A stretch of DNA of 13,322 nucleotides from Mariprofundus sp. (GCA_030951095.1 JAUZQI010000073.1:1-13322), one strand, 5' to 3'; positions 1-5,501 are shown, counted from the first letter of the stretch. A program made the numbers and translations. The notes: a model not told the origin generated them from the letters alone.

Positions 1-167
1 CCAACGCCGGCTGCCGCCAGATAATAGGCGACAGGCGAACCCAGGCCGCCAGCACCGATCATGAATACTTTCGATTCGAGTAGCTTCGACTGCCCTTCCG
101 CACCGACTTCCGGCAAAATAATATGCCGCGAATAGCGCTCGATTTGTTCTTCCGTAAAATCAATCAT
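1..167 (-). CDS. moeB: MoeB/ThiF/HesA-family E1-like adenylyltransferase, N-terminal part
   Basis: Only the first 55 codons are in the window; the gene runs off the left edge. The translation begins MIDFTEEQIERYSRHIILPE and continues into GAEGQSKLLESKVFMIGAGG, then LGSP and AYYLAAAGVG. This is the classic start of the MoeB/ThiF/HesA family: the RYSRHIxLPE motif, then the glycine-rich nucleotide-binding loop GAGGLGSP. These enzymes adenylate the C-terminal glycine of a ubiquitin-like sulfur carrier so that it can be turned into a thiocarboxylate. The nearby CysO-like gene is the obvious substrate. The start is the ATG at 167; a GAGG lies about 12 nt upstream, a rather distant ribosome site. 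It is last in the visible operon, 82 bp after cysK. moeB, thiF or a dedicated carrier-activating paralogue cannot be told apart from this fragment. Confidence 0.88.
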   Translation of the reverse strand, partial: MIDFTEEQIERYSRHIILPEVGAEGQSKLLESKVFMIGAGGLGSPVAYYLAAAGV

Positions 168-188
168 GAAAATCTATAACCTCTTTTT

Positions 189-241
189 ACCGCAAAGGAC
201 GCAAAGAAAATCTTTTACAAATCCTTTGCGTACTTAGCGGT
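189..241. repeat. Imperfect inverted repeat of the CGCAAAG type
   Basis: The left arm ACCGCAAAGGACGCAAAG (189-206) is answered by CTTTGCGTACTTAGCGGT (224-241), with two mismatches inside the arms. Each arm is itself a near-tandem of a 9-bp unit (CGCAAAGGA/CGCAAAGAA on the left). It fills most of the cysK-moeB spacer. A related half-copy occurs at about 6801-6816. From memory, such strings are frequent in spacers of many environmental bacteria; their function is unknown. The hairpin lacks a proper U tract, so I do not call it a terminator. Confidence 0.6.
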
Positions 242-249
242 GAAAGCTT

Positions 250-1182
250 TTAAACTTCGATGCCTTTGAACAGGTCCGTGGACATATAGCGTTCGGCCAT
301 GGATGGCAGAATCACTACAATACGCTTGTCCTTCATTTCAGGCCTATCGGCTACTTTGAGCGCTGCGGCAACGGCTGCGCCGGATGAAATACCGCCGGGA
401 ATGCCCTCTTCGCTGGACAGACGGCGCGCCATTTCAAAAGCTTCGTCATTGGTGACTTTGACTGCGCCATCGAGAATATCGACGTTCAAATTGGCCGGAA
501 TAAAGCCTGCACCAATACCCTGAATCTTGTGCGGACCGGGGGCTTCACCTGAAATAACCGGCGAATCGGCAGGCTCCACGGCAAATGCCTTGAAGTTTGG
601 GTTACGCTGTTTGATCACTTCGGCAACACCGGTAATGGTGCCGCCGGTACCCACGCCTGCCACGACTGCATCTACGTTGCCATCGCAATCACTCCAAATT
701 TCCTGTGCAGTTGTTTGACGGTGAATCTCCGGGTTGGCCGGGTTTTCAAACTGCTGCGGCATAAATGCCCCGTCGATATCGGCAACAATATCGGCAGCCT
801 TGGCAAGAGCTCCTTTCATACCCTTTTCAGCCGGGGTCAACACCAGTTCGGCACCAAGCAATTTGAGCAATTTGCGGCGTTCCAGACTCATGGATTCAGG
901 CATGGTCAAAATACAGCGATAACCTTTGGCACGCGCCACAAAAGCCAGCGAAATGCCCGTATTACCGGAAGTCGCCTCGACAATCACGCCGCCCTCTTTG
1001 AGGCTGCCATCGGCTTCGGCTGCCTCAATCATCGCCTTACCAATACGATCCTTGACCGAATTCAGCGGGTTATAAAACTCGCATTTGGCAATGATTTCCG
1101 CCCCGGTATTCGCGCCGATGCGATTCAATCGAATCAACGGCGTATTGCCGACCGTTTCTGCTGTATTATTGTATATCGCCAT
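250..1182 (-). CDS. cysK: Cysteine synthase, O-acetylserine sulfhydrylase type (CysK)
   Basis: This fold-type II PLP enzyme of 310 aa makes cysteine from an activated serine (O-acetylserine in the CysK group) and a sulfur donor. The PLP lysine is K44 in NSVKDR. The substrate-carboxylate loop TSGNTG is at 71-76, the phosphate-binding GTGGT loop lies near 178-182, and the C-terminus carries the ERYMSTDLF signature. The segment [12 protein letters not shown] is typical of CysK. The O-phosphoserine-using CysM of the mycobacterial CysO system differs there (the arginine-containing ALRNMDEG region), so I favour O-acetylserine as substrate. The ATG at 1182 is preceded by AAGGAG six bases upstream; the TTG six bases earlier is not needed. 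It lies between the NIL gene and moeB, in an operon with a CysO-like carrier, so it could take sulfur from a carrier thiocarboxylate as well as from free sulfide. That second role is inference. Confidence 0.93.
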   Translation of the reverse strand: MAIYNNTAETVGNTPLIRLNRIGANTGAEIIAKCEFYNPLNSVKDRIGKAMIEAAEADGSLKEGGVIVEATSGNTGISLAFVARAKGYRCILTMPESMSLERRKLLKLLGAELVLTPAEKGMKGALAKAADIVADIDGAFMPQQFENPANPEIHRQTTAQEIWSDCDGNVDAVVAGVGTGGTITGVAEVIKQRNPNFKAFAVEPADSPVISGEAPGPHKIQGIGAGFIPANLNVDILDGAVKVTNDEAFEMARRLSSEEGIPGGISSGAAVAAALKVADRPEMKDKRIVVILPSMAERYMSTDLFKGIEV

Positions 1183-1213
1183 ATCCAACTCCTTTGCATT
1201 ATAATCTTTTCAA

Positions 1214-1245
1214 TTACAGATGAACGCAGATAAACACAGATTTTG
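1214..1245. repeat. Short periodic spacer repeat (ACAGAT / CAGAT units)
   Basis: The spacer between the NIL gene and cysK contains ACAGATGAACGCAGATAAAC followed by ACAGATTTT: three CAGAT words spaced 10-11 bp apart. Read on the minus strand it is ATCTG...ATCTG...ATCTG. I recall strings like this from spacers of unrelated bacteria. No coding sense is seen. The rest of this 190-bp spacer holds a palindrome CCCATGGG (1289-1296) and the hairpins listed separately. Confidence 0.55.
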
Positions 1246-1304
1246 TTTTCTCTCTGCATGCAACAACCTTGAAAAACATCCACGTAGCCCATGGGTGGGT
1301 CGCC

Positions 1305-1361
1305 AAAATCAAGGCTTGTCATTGATTTTGTGAACCGGAAGAAAACCACGTTTTCTCCCGG
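1305..1361 (-). terminator. Two tandem hairpins after the NIL gene; possible attenuator or RNA-processing site
   Basis: Read on the minus strand, the NIL stop codon is followed 11 bp later by a 12-bp stem with one mismatch and a 3-nt loop (1335-1346 pairing with 1350-1361). A second stem follows, AAAATCAA/TTGATTTT with a 9-nt loop (1305-1312 with 1322-1329). The first stem has no real U tract; the second ends in TTTT as part of its own stem. Termination would separate thrC-cysO-NIL from cysK-moeB and would probably be partial. An RNA-stabilising or processing role is equally possible. Confidence 0.4.
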
Positions 1362-1372
1362 TGCTCAAACAA

Positions 1373-1612
1373 TCAGCCTTCGATGACATCCTGTTCAATC
1401 GGAGCCACGTTCACGCCCTGTTCAACCAGCCATTTTGTTGCAGCCTCAACCACGGCATCCTCGCCATCAATTTCCAGACCAACCAAACCCATATGATCTT
1501 TCACTTCGGCGGTACGGATATTGGTGATGACATCAAACTCTTTGGCCAGCTTCCAGATCAGCGGTTCGCGAACCGTAGACTCATCAAAGGTCAGGTAAAC
1601 GCGCAACTGCAC
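1373..1612 (-). CDS. Free-standing NIL-domain protein
   Basis: This 79-aa protein consists of a single NIL domain. The start (MQLRVYLTFDES), the pattern REPLIWKLAKEFDV, and GLVGLEIDGED followed by AAxKWLxEQGVNV match the ferredoxin-like NIL fold, best known as the methionine-binding C-terminal domain of the MetN transporter ATPase. NIL domains also occur in small NIL-ferredoxin proteins linked to homocysteine formation in methanogens. No cysteine cluster is present here, so it is not a ferredoxin fusion. I chose the GTG at 1612 because it overlaps the carrier stop codon (TAGTG), implying translational coupling; the frame could be read from a TTG at 1618. Its place between a sulfur carrier and a cysteine synthase suggests a binding or sensing role in sulfur transfer, but no function can be read from sequence alone. 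Confidence 0.85.
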   Translation of the reverse strand: MQLRVYLTFDESTVREPLIWKLAKEFDVITNIRTAEVKDHMGLVGLEIDGEDAVVEAATKWLVEQGVNVAPIEQDVIEG

Positions 1613-1890
1613 TAGCAACCGCCTGCAATTGCCGGCACGATGGACACTTCATCACCATCTTTCAGCGCCGTAGCGCGACCTTCCAGAAAACGCACATCTT
1701 CATCATTCACATAGACATTCACAAAGCGGCGAATTTCACCAGCCTCGTCACACAGGCGCTCTTTCAGGCCCGGGTGCGCTGCTTCCAGATTGTCAATAAT
1801 TTCGCCGACATTCGCACCTTCAATCGACACTTCATCAGCACCGCCCGTCAATTTACGCAGCGGGGTTGGAATTCGTACAGATACACTCAT
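1612..1890 (-). CDS. cysO: CysO/MoaD/ThiS-like ubiquitin-fold sulfur carrier ending in Gly-Gly-Cys
   Basis: This 92-aa beta-grasp protein resembles mycobacterial CysO: it starts with an [11 protein letters not shown] segment and contains [18 protein letters not shown], then [16 protein letters not shown]. Carriers of this group are adenylated by a MoeB/ThiF-type enzyme at the C-terminal glycine, then loaded as a thiocarboxylate that donates sulfur to a PLP enzyme. Here the gene does not stop after Gly-Gly: the codons GGC GGT TGC TAG give Gly90-Gly91-Cys92. The terminal Cys must be removed before activation, normally by a JAMM/Mec-type peptidase. None is visible; it could lie beyond the left edge. 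A good ribosome site (AAAGGAG, 6 nt before the ATG) fixes the start. It lies 164 bp after thrC and overlaps the NIL gene by one base. Confidence 0.9.
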   Translation of the reverse strand: MSVSVRIPTPLRKLTGGADEVSIEGANVGEIIDNLEAAHPGLKERLCDEAGEIRRFVNVYVNDEDVRFLEGRATALKDGDEVSIVPAIAGGC

Positions 1891-1951
1891 TTCTTTCTCC
1901 TTTCATTTTTCATCTTATCTCTAATTTATCATTTAACCGTAGCCGTTCAGA

Positions 1952-2030
1952 TTGCCTGGCTGTTGTTCGCTGGCAAGGCAAAAGCGTGCAGCTTACTACT
2001 GCAAGTGAGCACTTTTAACGCAACCCGCGG
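1952..2030 (-). other. thrC-cysO spacer with a possible stem-loop
   Basis: The 164-bp spacer contains, on the minus strand, TGCAG-TAGTAAG-CTGCA (perfect 5-bp stem) inside weaker flanking pairing AAAAGTG/CGCTTTT. This is only suggestive of a weak processing or attenuation structure. Nearer cysO the minus strand is A-rich (GATAAATTAGAGATAAGATG) and includes an 8-codon ATG frame ending in the cysO start; this is probably chance. No gene is seen. Confidence 0.25.
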
Positions 2031-2054
2031 GCAACAGACAGGTGAGCTGAATGA

Positions 2055-3302
2055 CTACGCGGCGGCTTCAAAGCCATCAGCTTCCGCCAGCGCATCAAAA
2101 TCTTTCAGGCTGGCATCAATGATGCGCGGCTTGTTGATTGCATCAGCAATAGCTTCCTGGGTTTTCAAGCCATTGCCGGTAATGCACAACACTATCGATT
2201 CATCACGCGGCAAACGCCCGGATTCAATCAACTTTTGGGCGCAGCCAAGGGTTACGCCGCCGGCTGTTTCAGCAAAAATACCTTCGGTTTCGGCCAGCAG
2301 CTTCATGGCCGCCACCACTTCGTCGTCCGAAATATCTTCGGCCCAGCCGCCGGACTCATTAATCACGCGATTGGCATAAAACCCGTCCGCCGGATTACCA
2401 ATCGCCAACGATTTGGCAAGCGTGTCGGCAATCACCGGATGAATCAGATCTGTGCCATCCTTGACCGATCGGGAAATCGGCGAGCAACCGGTAGCCTGTG
2501 CACCATACATCGCCGTATTGTTATCCTCGATCAGGCCCAGTTTGATAAATTCCTTGATCGACTTGTCAATCTTGGTGCACAGCGAGCCCGATGCCATCGG
2601 CACCACGATATGTTTGGGCGCTTTCCAGCCCAGTTGCTCCATCACTTCATAACCCAGCGATTTGGAGCCCTCGGCATAAAATGGCCGCACATTCACATTC
2701 ACAAACGCCCATCCATATTTACCGGCCACTTCCGAGCATAAGCGGTTCACATCATCATACTTGCCCTTGATGCCGATAATGCGTGTGCCAAAAATACCGG
2801 CACCGAGCACCTTGCCCTGCTCCAGATCATGCGGAATAAACACATAGGATTCCAATCCTGCCGCCGCCGCGTTGGCAGCCACGGAACCGGCCAGGTTACC
2901 GGTCGAGGCGCATGCCACCGTCTTGAATCCGAACTCGACCGCCTTGGACAGTGCCACAGATACGACGCGATCCTTGAAGGATAACGTCGGATAACACACC
3001 GAATCATTCTTGATATATAACTCGGATACGCCCAGTGCCTTTTCCAGATTTTTGGCGCGCACCAACGGCGTAAAACCATTCTGCGCTCCGACAGTTGGCT
3101 CGCCATTAATCGGCAGCAGTTCTTTATAGCGCCACATGGTCTGCGGACGCGACTCAATCAATTCACGGGTGAAATAACCATCGAGTTTGTCGTAGTCATA
3201 GACGACTTCCAGCGGCCCGAAACAAAACTCGCATACATGCGTGGGTTCGATATCGTATTCCTGACCGCACTCTCTACATTTCAGTGCACGAACAATGTTC
3301 AT
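2055..3302 (-). CDS. thrC: Threonine synthase family PLP enzyme with N-terminal zinc ribbon
   Basis: A 415-aa fold-type II PLP enzyme annotated by family as threonine synthase, which converts O-phosphohomoserine to threonine plus phosphate. The N-terminus has a zinc ribbon with C9-x2-C12 and C24-x2-C27. The PLP lysine is K109 in TLSFKDR, followed by CASTGNLAGSVAANAA (substrate loop) and by MASGSLCTKI. The ATG at 3302 has GGAG nine bases upstream; an upstream TTG at 3338 is rejected because it would place the start at the terminator U tract. It is first in an operon with a CysO-like carrier, a NIL protein, CysK and a MoeB-like enzyme, and it sits directly under a SAM-I riboswitch. That regulation is unexpected for plain threonine synthesis. 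An alternative activity, replacing the phosphate of O-phosphohomoserine with sulfur to give homocysteine, deserves testing but is inference. Confidence 0.9.
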   Translation of the reverse strand: MNIVRALKCRECGQEYDIEPTHVCEFCFGPLEVVYDYDKLDGYFTRELIESRPQTMWRYKELLPINGEPTVGAQNGFTPLVRAKNLEKALGVSELYIKNDSVCYPTLSFKDRVVSVALSKAVEFGFKTVACASTGNLAGSVAANAAAAGLESYVFIPHDLEQGKVLGAGIFGTRIIGIKGKYDDVNRLCSEVAGKYGWAFVNVNVRPFYAEGSKSLGYEVMEQLGWKAPKHIVVPMASGSLCTKIDKSIKEFIKLGLIEDNNTAMYGAQATGCSPISRSVKDGTDLIHPVIADTLAKSLAIGNPADGFYANRVINESGGWAEDISDDEVVAAMKLLAETEGIFAETAGGVTLGCAQKLIESGRLPRDESIVLCITGNGLKTQEAIADAINKPRIIDASLKDFDALAEADGFEAAA

Positions 3303-3336
3303 GTGCCTTATCTCCAATTTCGACGAGCCCAGAAAC

Positions 3337-3365
3337 AAAAAAACCTCCGCGATAAAGCGAAGGTT
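3337..3365 (-). terminator. Intrinsic terminator of the SAM riboswitch expression platform
   Basis: On the minus strand AACCTTCGC-TTTATC-GCGGAGGTT forms a 9-bp stem (one G-U or mismatch) followed at once by seven T residues. No minus-strand gene lies between the promoter and this hairpin, and it stands only about 35 bp before the thrC start. It therefore terminates the thrC leader rather than an upstream gene, as expected for a transcriptional riboswitch. Confidence 0.85.
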
Positions 3366-3407
3366 GTATCATAGAGAATGCACGCATGTGCATTAAACGA
3401 ACAACCC
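3361..3407 (-). promoter_or_regulatory. Probable antiterminator of the riboswitch
   Basis: On the minus strand GGGTTGT (3407-3401) can pair with ACAACCT (3367-3361; six Watson-Crick pairs plus one G-U). It would enclose a perfect hairpin AATGCAC-ATGC-GTGCATT (3377-3394). The first strand overlaps the 3' side of riboswitch stem P1 and the second overlaps the 5' arm of the terminator, so antiterminator formation excludes both. This is the usual logic of SAM-I OFF switches. Pairing was judged by eye. Confidence 0.6.
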
Positions 3408-3538
3408 GCATCATCGCTCCCTTGAGGTTTCCCTCTCAGGCAGGCATTGGCACCATTCTCCTCAGCGTTCTTTCGAACATCTTTGGCGGTTGCCGCAGTA
3501 TCATAGGGCCTGCACCCTCCACCGCTCTGGATAAGCCG
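3407..3538 (-). promoter_or_regulatory. SAM-I riboswitch (S-box leader)
   Basis: The minus strand reads GCTTATCCAGAGCGGTGGAG, then GGTGCAGGCCCTATGATACT, then GCGGCAACCGCC, and later GGTGCCAATGCCTGCC. These match the conserved core of SAM-I riboswitches: P1 5' strand with AGAG, the kink-turn GGTGGAGGG, GGCCC, the ATGA-AC joining region, GCAACC, and the GGTGCCAA-CCTGC segment of P3. P4 is GAGG-GAAA-CCTC with a GNRA-type loop. P1 closes with GATGATGC near 3407-3415, with one bulge. The aptamer of about 130 nt is normal in size. It is followed by an antiterminator and terminator, so high S-adenosylmethionine should stop transcription into thrC-cysO-NIL-cysK-moeB. Confidence 0.92.
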
Positions 3539-3557
3539 GATTTAATATGTAATGCGA

Positions 3558-3585
3558 ATTATCATGTCCCATTCACAAAACGCAA
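3558..3585 (-). promoter_or_regulatory. Probable sigma70-type promoter of the riboswitch operon
   Basis: On the minus strand TTGCGT (3585-3580) is separated by 16 bp from GATAAT (3563-3558, five of six matches to TATAAT). The predicted start near 3551 lies about 13 nt before riboswitch stem P1, which fits well. The -35 match is weak (three of six). Confidence 0.5.
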
Positions 3586-3643
3586 GCCTTATTCGCATCA
3601 TCCAACCATGCAATCGATTACCCCCATAAGAACGCTATGCTTT

Positions 3644-3811
3644 TTAGGGAAGTGCTGATTAAACCTGGTTTGATGAGACCGCAATGGGAAATGAAGGAGC
3701 TCAAGGCAAAGATTGCAAGGCATAGCACCGCTATGGCTCAAACCTTTAACGAAGAAATCGTTCATTTCCCATGTAGGATCGTGAATCATGGTTTGATCAG
3801 CGCTTCCTTAG
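3644..3811. mobile_element. Palindromic MITE-like element with IS5-like ends and TTAG target duplication
   Basis: The terminal inverted repeats GGAAGTGCTGATTAAACC (3648-3665) and the reverse complement of 3790-3807 (GGAAGCGCTGATCAAACC) match at 16 of 18 positions. TTAG flanks both sides (3644-3647 and 3808-3811), which fits the YTAR target duplication of IS5-type transposition; the GGAAG start also resembles IS5 ends. Inside are further perfect arms: ATGGGAAATGAA (3684-3695) with TTCATTTCCCAT (3761-3772), and CATAGC-ACC-GCTATG (3721-3735). The whole 160 bp can fold as one long hairpin. There is no transposase gene, so it would need an element elsewhere in the genome. It lies between the thrC-operon promoter and mrp. 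Confidence 0.75.
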
Positions 3812-3840
3812 TGTACAAACGTTTTCTTCTCAAATTGCAT
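3808..3840 (-). CDS. Possible 10-codon ORF with a strong ribosome site (unrecognised)
   Basis: The minus strand has AAGGAGGAGAAG directly before an ATG that opens MQFEKKTFVH and stops at TAA; the stop lies in the target duplication of the MITE and would also have existed before insertion. The ribosome site is better than that of most real genes here. The peptide has no run of regulatory codons (no Thr, Met or Cys run), so it is not an obvious attenuator leader. It may be chance or the remains of a leader cut off from its target by the insertion. Confidence 0.2.
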   Translation of the reverse strand: MQFEKKTFVH

Positions 3841-3928
3841 CTTCTCCTCCTTATCCAAAGCGCAGCGGCCCCGGCTGATTGAACACAGCAGGGGGATTTT
3901 CATATATGTCTTACTGAAATCGTATAAC

Positions 3929-3957
3929 TTGACAGTTTTACTCGGGATTACGACGAT
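3929..3957 (+). promoter_or_regulatory. Weak candidate promoter for mrp
   Basis: A perfect -35 box TTGACA (3929-3934) is followed after 17 bp by GACGAT (3952-3957, three of six matches), which would start transcription near 3964, just before the ribosome site. The alternative -10 TATAAC at 3923-3928 lacks a clear -35. The real promoter is uncertain. Confidence 0.3.
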
Positions 3958-3979
3958 GCCGTCCGTGATGGAGGTTCCC

Positions 3980-5050
3980 ATGCTTGCAGAAGCCGATATT
4001 CTCAAAGCCCTTTCCAGTATTATTGATCCTGATTTCAATAAAGACATCGTCACCCTTGGTTTTGTAAAAAATATCACCATCAATGGTGGTGCCGTTTCCT
4101 TCACCATCGAACTGACTACGCCAGCCTGTCCGGTCAAGGAAGAATTCCGCAGACGAGCGGATGAAGTCGTATCCATCCTGCCCAGCGTTAGCGAAGTCAA
4201 TATTACGATGAGTTCCAAAATGACAGATGGCCGGAGCAAGGAAGCGATTACCGGTGTCGCCAATATTATAGCCGTAGCATCAGGCAAGGGTGGTGTAGGA
4301 AAATCCACCACGGCTGTTAACCTGGCCGTGGCTATGGCTCAAACCGGTGCCCGGGTCGGACTGCTGGATGCCGATATCTACGGCCCTTCTATTCCGCGCA
4401 TGATGGGTCTGGCGGGCTATAAGCCGGAAATTGATTATGATAAAAAAACATTCTACCCGCTGGAAAATTATGGCGTAAAAACCATATCCATCGGTTATCT
4501 GGTGGAAGAAAATCAGGCTATGATCTGGCGAGGCCCCATGGTTTCCGGCGCCTTAAGCCAGTTGCTCACCGATGTGGTGTGGGGTGAACTGGATTACCTG
4601 TTTGTCGATATGCCGCCGGGAACCGGCGATGTGCAACTGACACTAACCCAGAAAGTGCCTGTCACCGGCGCTGTGATGGTCACTACTCCACAGGATATTG
4701 CACTGCTGGATTGCCGCAAGGGTATTGAAATGTTCAAAAAGGCAGGTGTTGCCACGCTCGGGATTGCCGAAAATATGAGCCAGTTCATCTGCCCGCACTG
4801 TGGTGAATCCAGTTCGATTTTCGCCGAAGGCGGTGCTGATCGGCTCAGCCGGGAATACAACACCAGCGTACTGGCCCACATCCCGCTGGATATATCTATT
4901 CGCGAAAAATCCGATGAAGGCACACCGATTGTGGCAGCCGCGCCGGATTCGGAGCCAGCCAAAGTTTATCATGCGCTGGCCGGCGAAGTAGCGCGCAAAA
5001 TCAGCATCTTAAACAGCCGAAAAATTGATATCCCGGTTATCGCACAGTAA
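3980..5050 (+). CDS. mrp: Mrp/ApbC-type Fe-S cluster carrier ATPase
   Basis: A 356-aa cytoplasmic P-loop ATPase that carries and delivers iron-sulfur clusters. Residues 1-75 form a MIP18/DUF59 domain (ALSSIIDPDFNKDIVTLGFV, then TTPACPVK with C50). The deviant Walker A GKGGVGKST is at 102-110, followed by DADIYGPSIPRMMG (130-143), the DMPPGTGD segment at 210-217 and the metal-binding pair C271-P-H-C274. Length and order match full-length Mrp. I chose the ATG at 3980 because GGAGG sits five bases upstream; upstream starts at 3929, 3956 and 3968 add residues not needed by the family. It is the only plus-strand gene, diverges from the thrC operon, and ends one base before the stop codon of the convergent HIT gene. 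Confidence 0.95.
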   Translation: MLAEADILKALSSIIDPDFNKDIVTLGFVKNITINGGAVSFTIELTTPACPVKEEFRRRADEVVSILPSVSEVNITMSSKMTDGRSKEAITGVANIIAVASGKGGVGKSTTAVNLAVAMAQTGARVGLLDADIYGPSIPRMMGLAGYKPEIDYDKKTFYPLENYGVKTISIGYLVEENQAMIWRGPMVSGALSQLLTDVVWGELDYLFVDMPPGTGDVQLTLTQKVPVTGAVMVTTPQDIALLDCRKGIEMFKKAGVATLGIAENMSQFICPHCGESSSIFAEGGADRLSREYNTSVLAHIPLDISIREKSDEGTPIVAAAPDSEPAKVYHALAGEVARKISILNSRKIDIPVIAQ

Positions 5051-5051
5051 A

Positions 5052-5501
5052 TCAGGCAGGCGCGTTGTTTGTTTCATGTTCATCAACACCAGTCATTCCA
5101 CTACCTGAAAGGAGCGTCCGCATACGCAAGCATAAAGCATCTGCATCATGCTTGCTGTAGGCAAGCGCTGGCAACTTTCCCCATACCGGTGCCGGCCAGA
5201 CAGGATCAGTTCTATATCGTACAATGTGGTGAATATGCAGTTGTGGAACAATATTTCCCAATGCCGCAATGTTGATTTTATCGGCGTTAAATTCTGTTTC
5301 GATACATTTGGCCAGCAAGGAAGATTCTCGCATCAGTTGTTGCTGATCCTCACCTGATAACTGATGGGCTTCGCTAATGTCTTGTCGCTGCGGCACTAGA
5401 ATGAACCAGGGATACTGGCTGTCATTCATCAGCAATACCACAGAGAGAGGGAACCGACCCAGCACAAAACAGTCCTGCTTTAATTGCGGATGCAAAATCA
5501 T
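5052..5501 (-). CDS. HIT-family (histidine triad) nucleotide-binding protein
   Basis: A 149-aa member of the HIT superfamily, enzymes that hydrolyse or transfer nucleotides through a histidine. The motif is NIVPQLHIHHIVR (83-95): Q87-L-H89-I-H91-H92-I. Glutamine occupies the first position of the usual H-x-H-x-H triad, while the nucleophile-position His (H89) and the next one (H91) are kept. Downstream TDPVWPAPVWG is typical of a proteobacterial HIT subgroup. The N-terminal RFPLSVVLLMNDSQYPWFIL half also fits. The ATG at 5501 has AAAGGAGG just upstream. Its substrate is unknown. It lies at the distal end of a minus-strand run after the UPF0178 gene, separated by a palindromic element, and converges on mrp. 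Confidence 0.85.
   Translation of the reverse strand: MILHPQLKQDCFVLGRFPLSVVLLMNDSQYPWFILVPQRQDISEAHQLSGEDQQQLMRESSLLAKCIETEFNADKINIAALGNIVPQLHIHHIVRYRTDPVWPAPVWGKLPALAYSKHDADALCLRMRTLLSGSGMTGVDEHETNNAPA

Noticed and set aside
250..1182. Calling the cysteine synthase CysM (O-phosphoserine type) because of the CysO neighbour
   Set aside because: The [12 protein letters not shown] segment is CysK-like and the arginine-containing segment of mycobacterial CysM is missing; context alone is not enough.
1198..1203. Perfect minus-strand TATAAT just upstream of cysK as its promoter
   Set aside because: Transcription would start within or next to the cysK ribosome site, leaving almost no leader, and no -35 box sits at the right distance. 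An A/T-rich coincidence is more likely.
715..1233. 172-codon plus-strand frame opposite cysK
   Set aside because: It covers the conserved PLP-binding coding region of cysK on the other strand; its composition looks like a reverse-frame shadow.
1197..1245. Periodic CAGAT and CGCAAAG repeats as a CRISPR array
   Set aside because: Units are only 5-9 bp with no unique spacers and no cas genes nearby.
3303..3338. TTG at 3338 as the thrC start (12 extra residues)
   Set aside because: It lies at the terminator U tract, has no ribosome site in a sensible place, and the family zinc ribbon starts right after the ATG at 3302.
3339..3368. Terminator of an upstream minus-strand gene
   Set aside because: No gene ends there on the minus strand; the hairpin follows a riboswitch and belongs to the thrC leader.
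3808..4311. Long minus-strand frame opposite the start of mrp
   Set aside because: It is antisense to the conserved MIP18 and P-loop coding sequence of mrp and resembles no protein family; a frame shadow.
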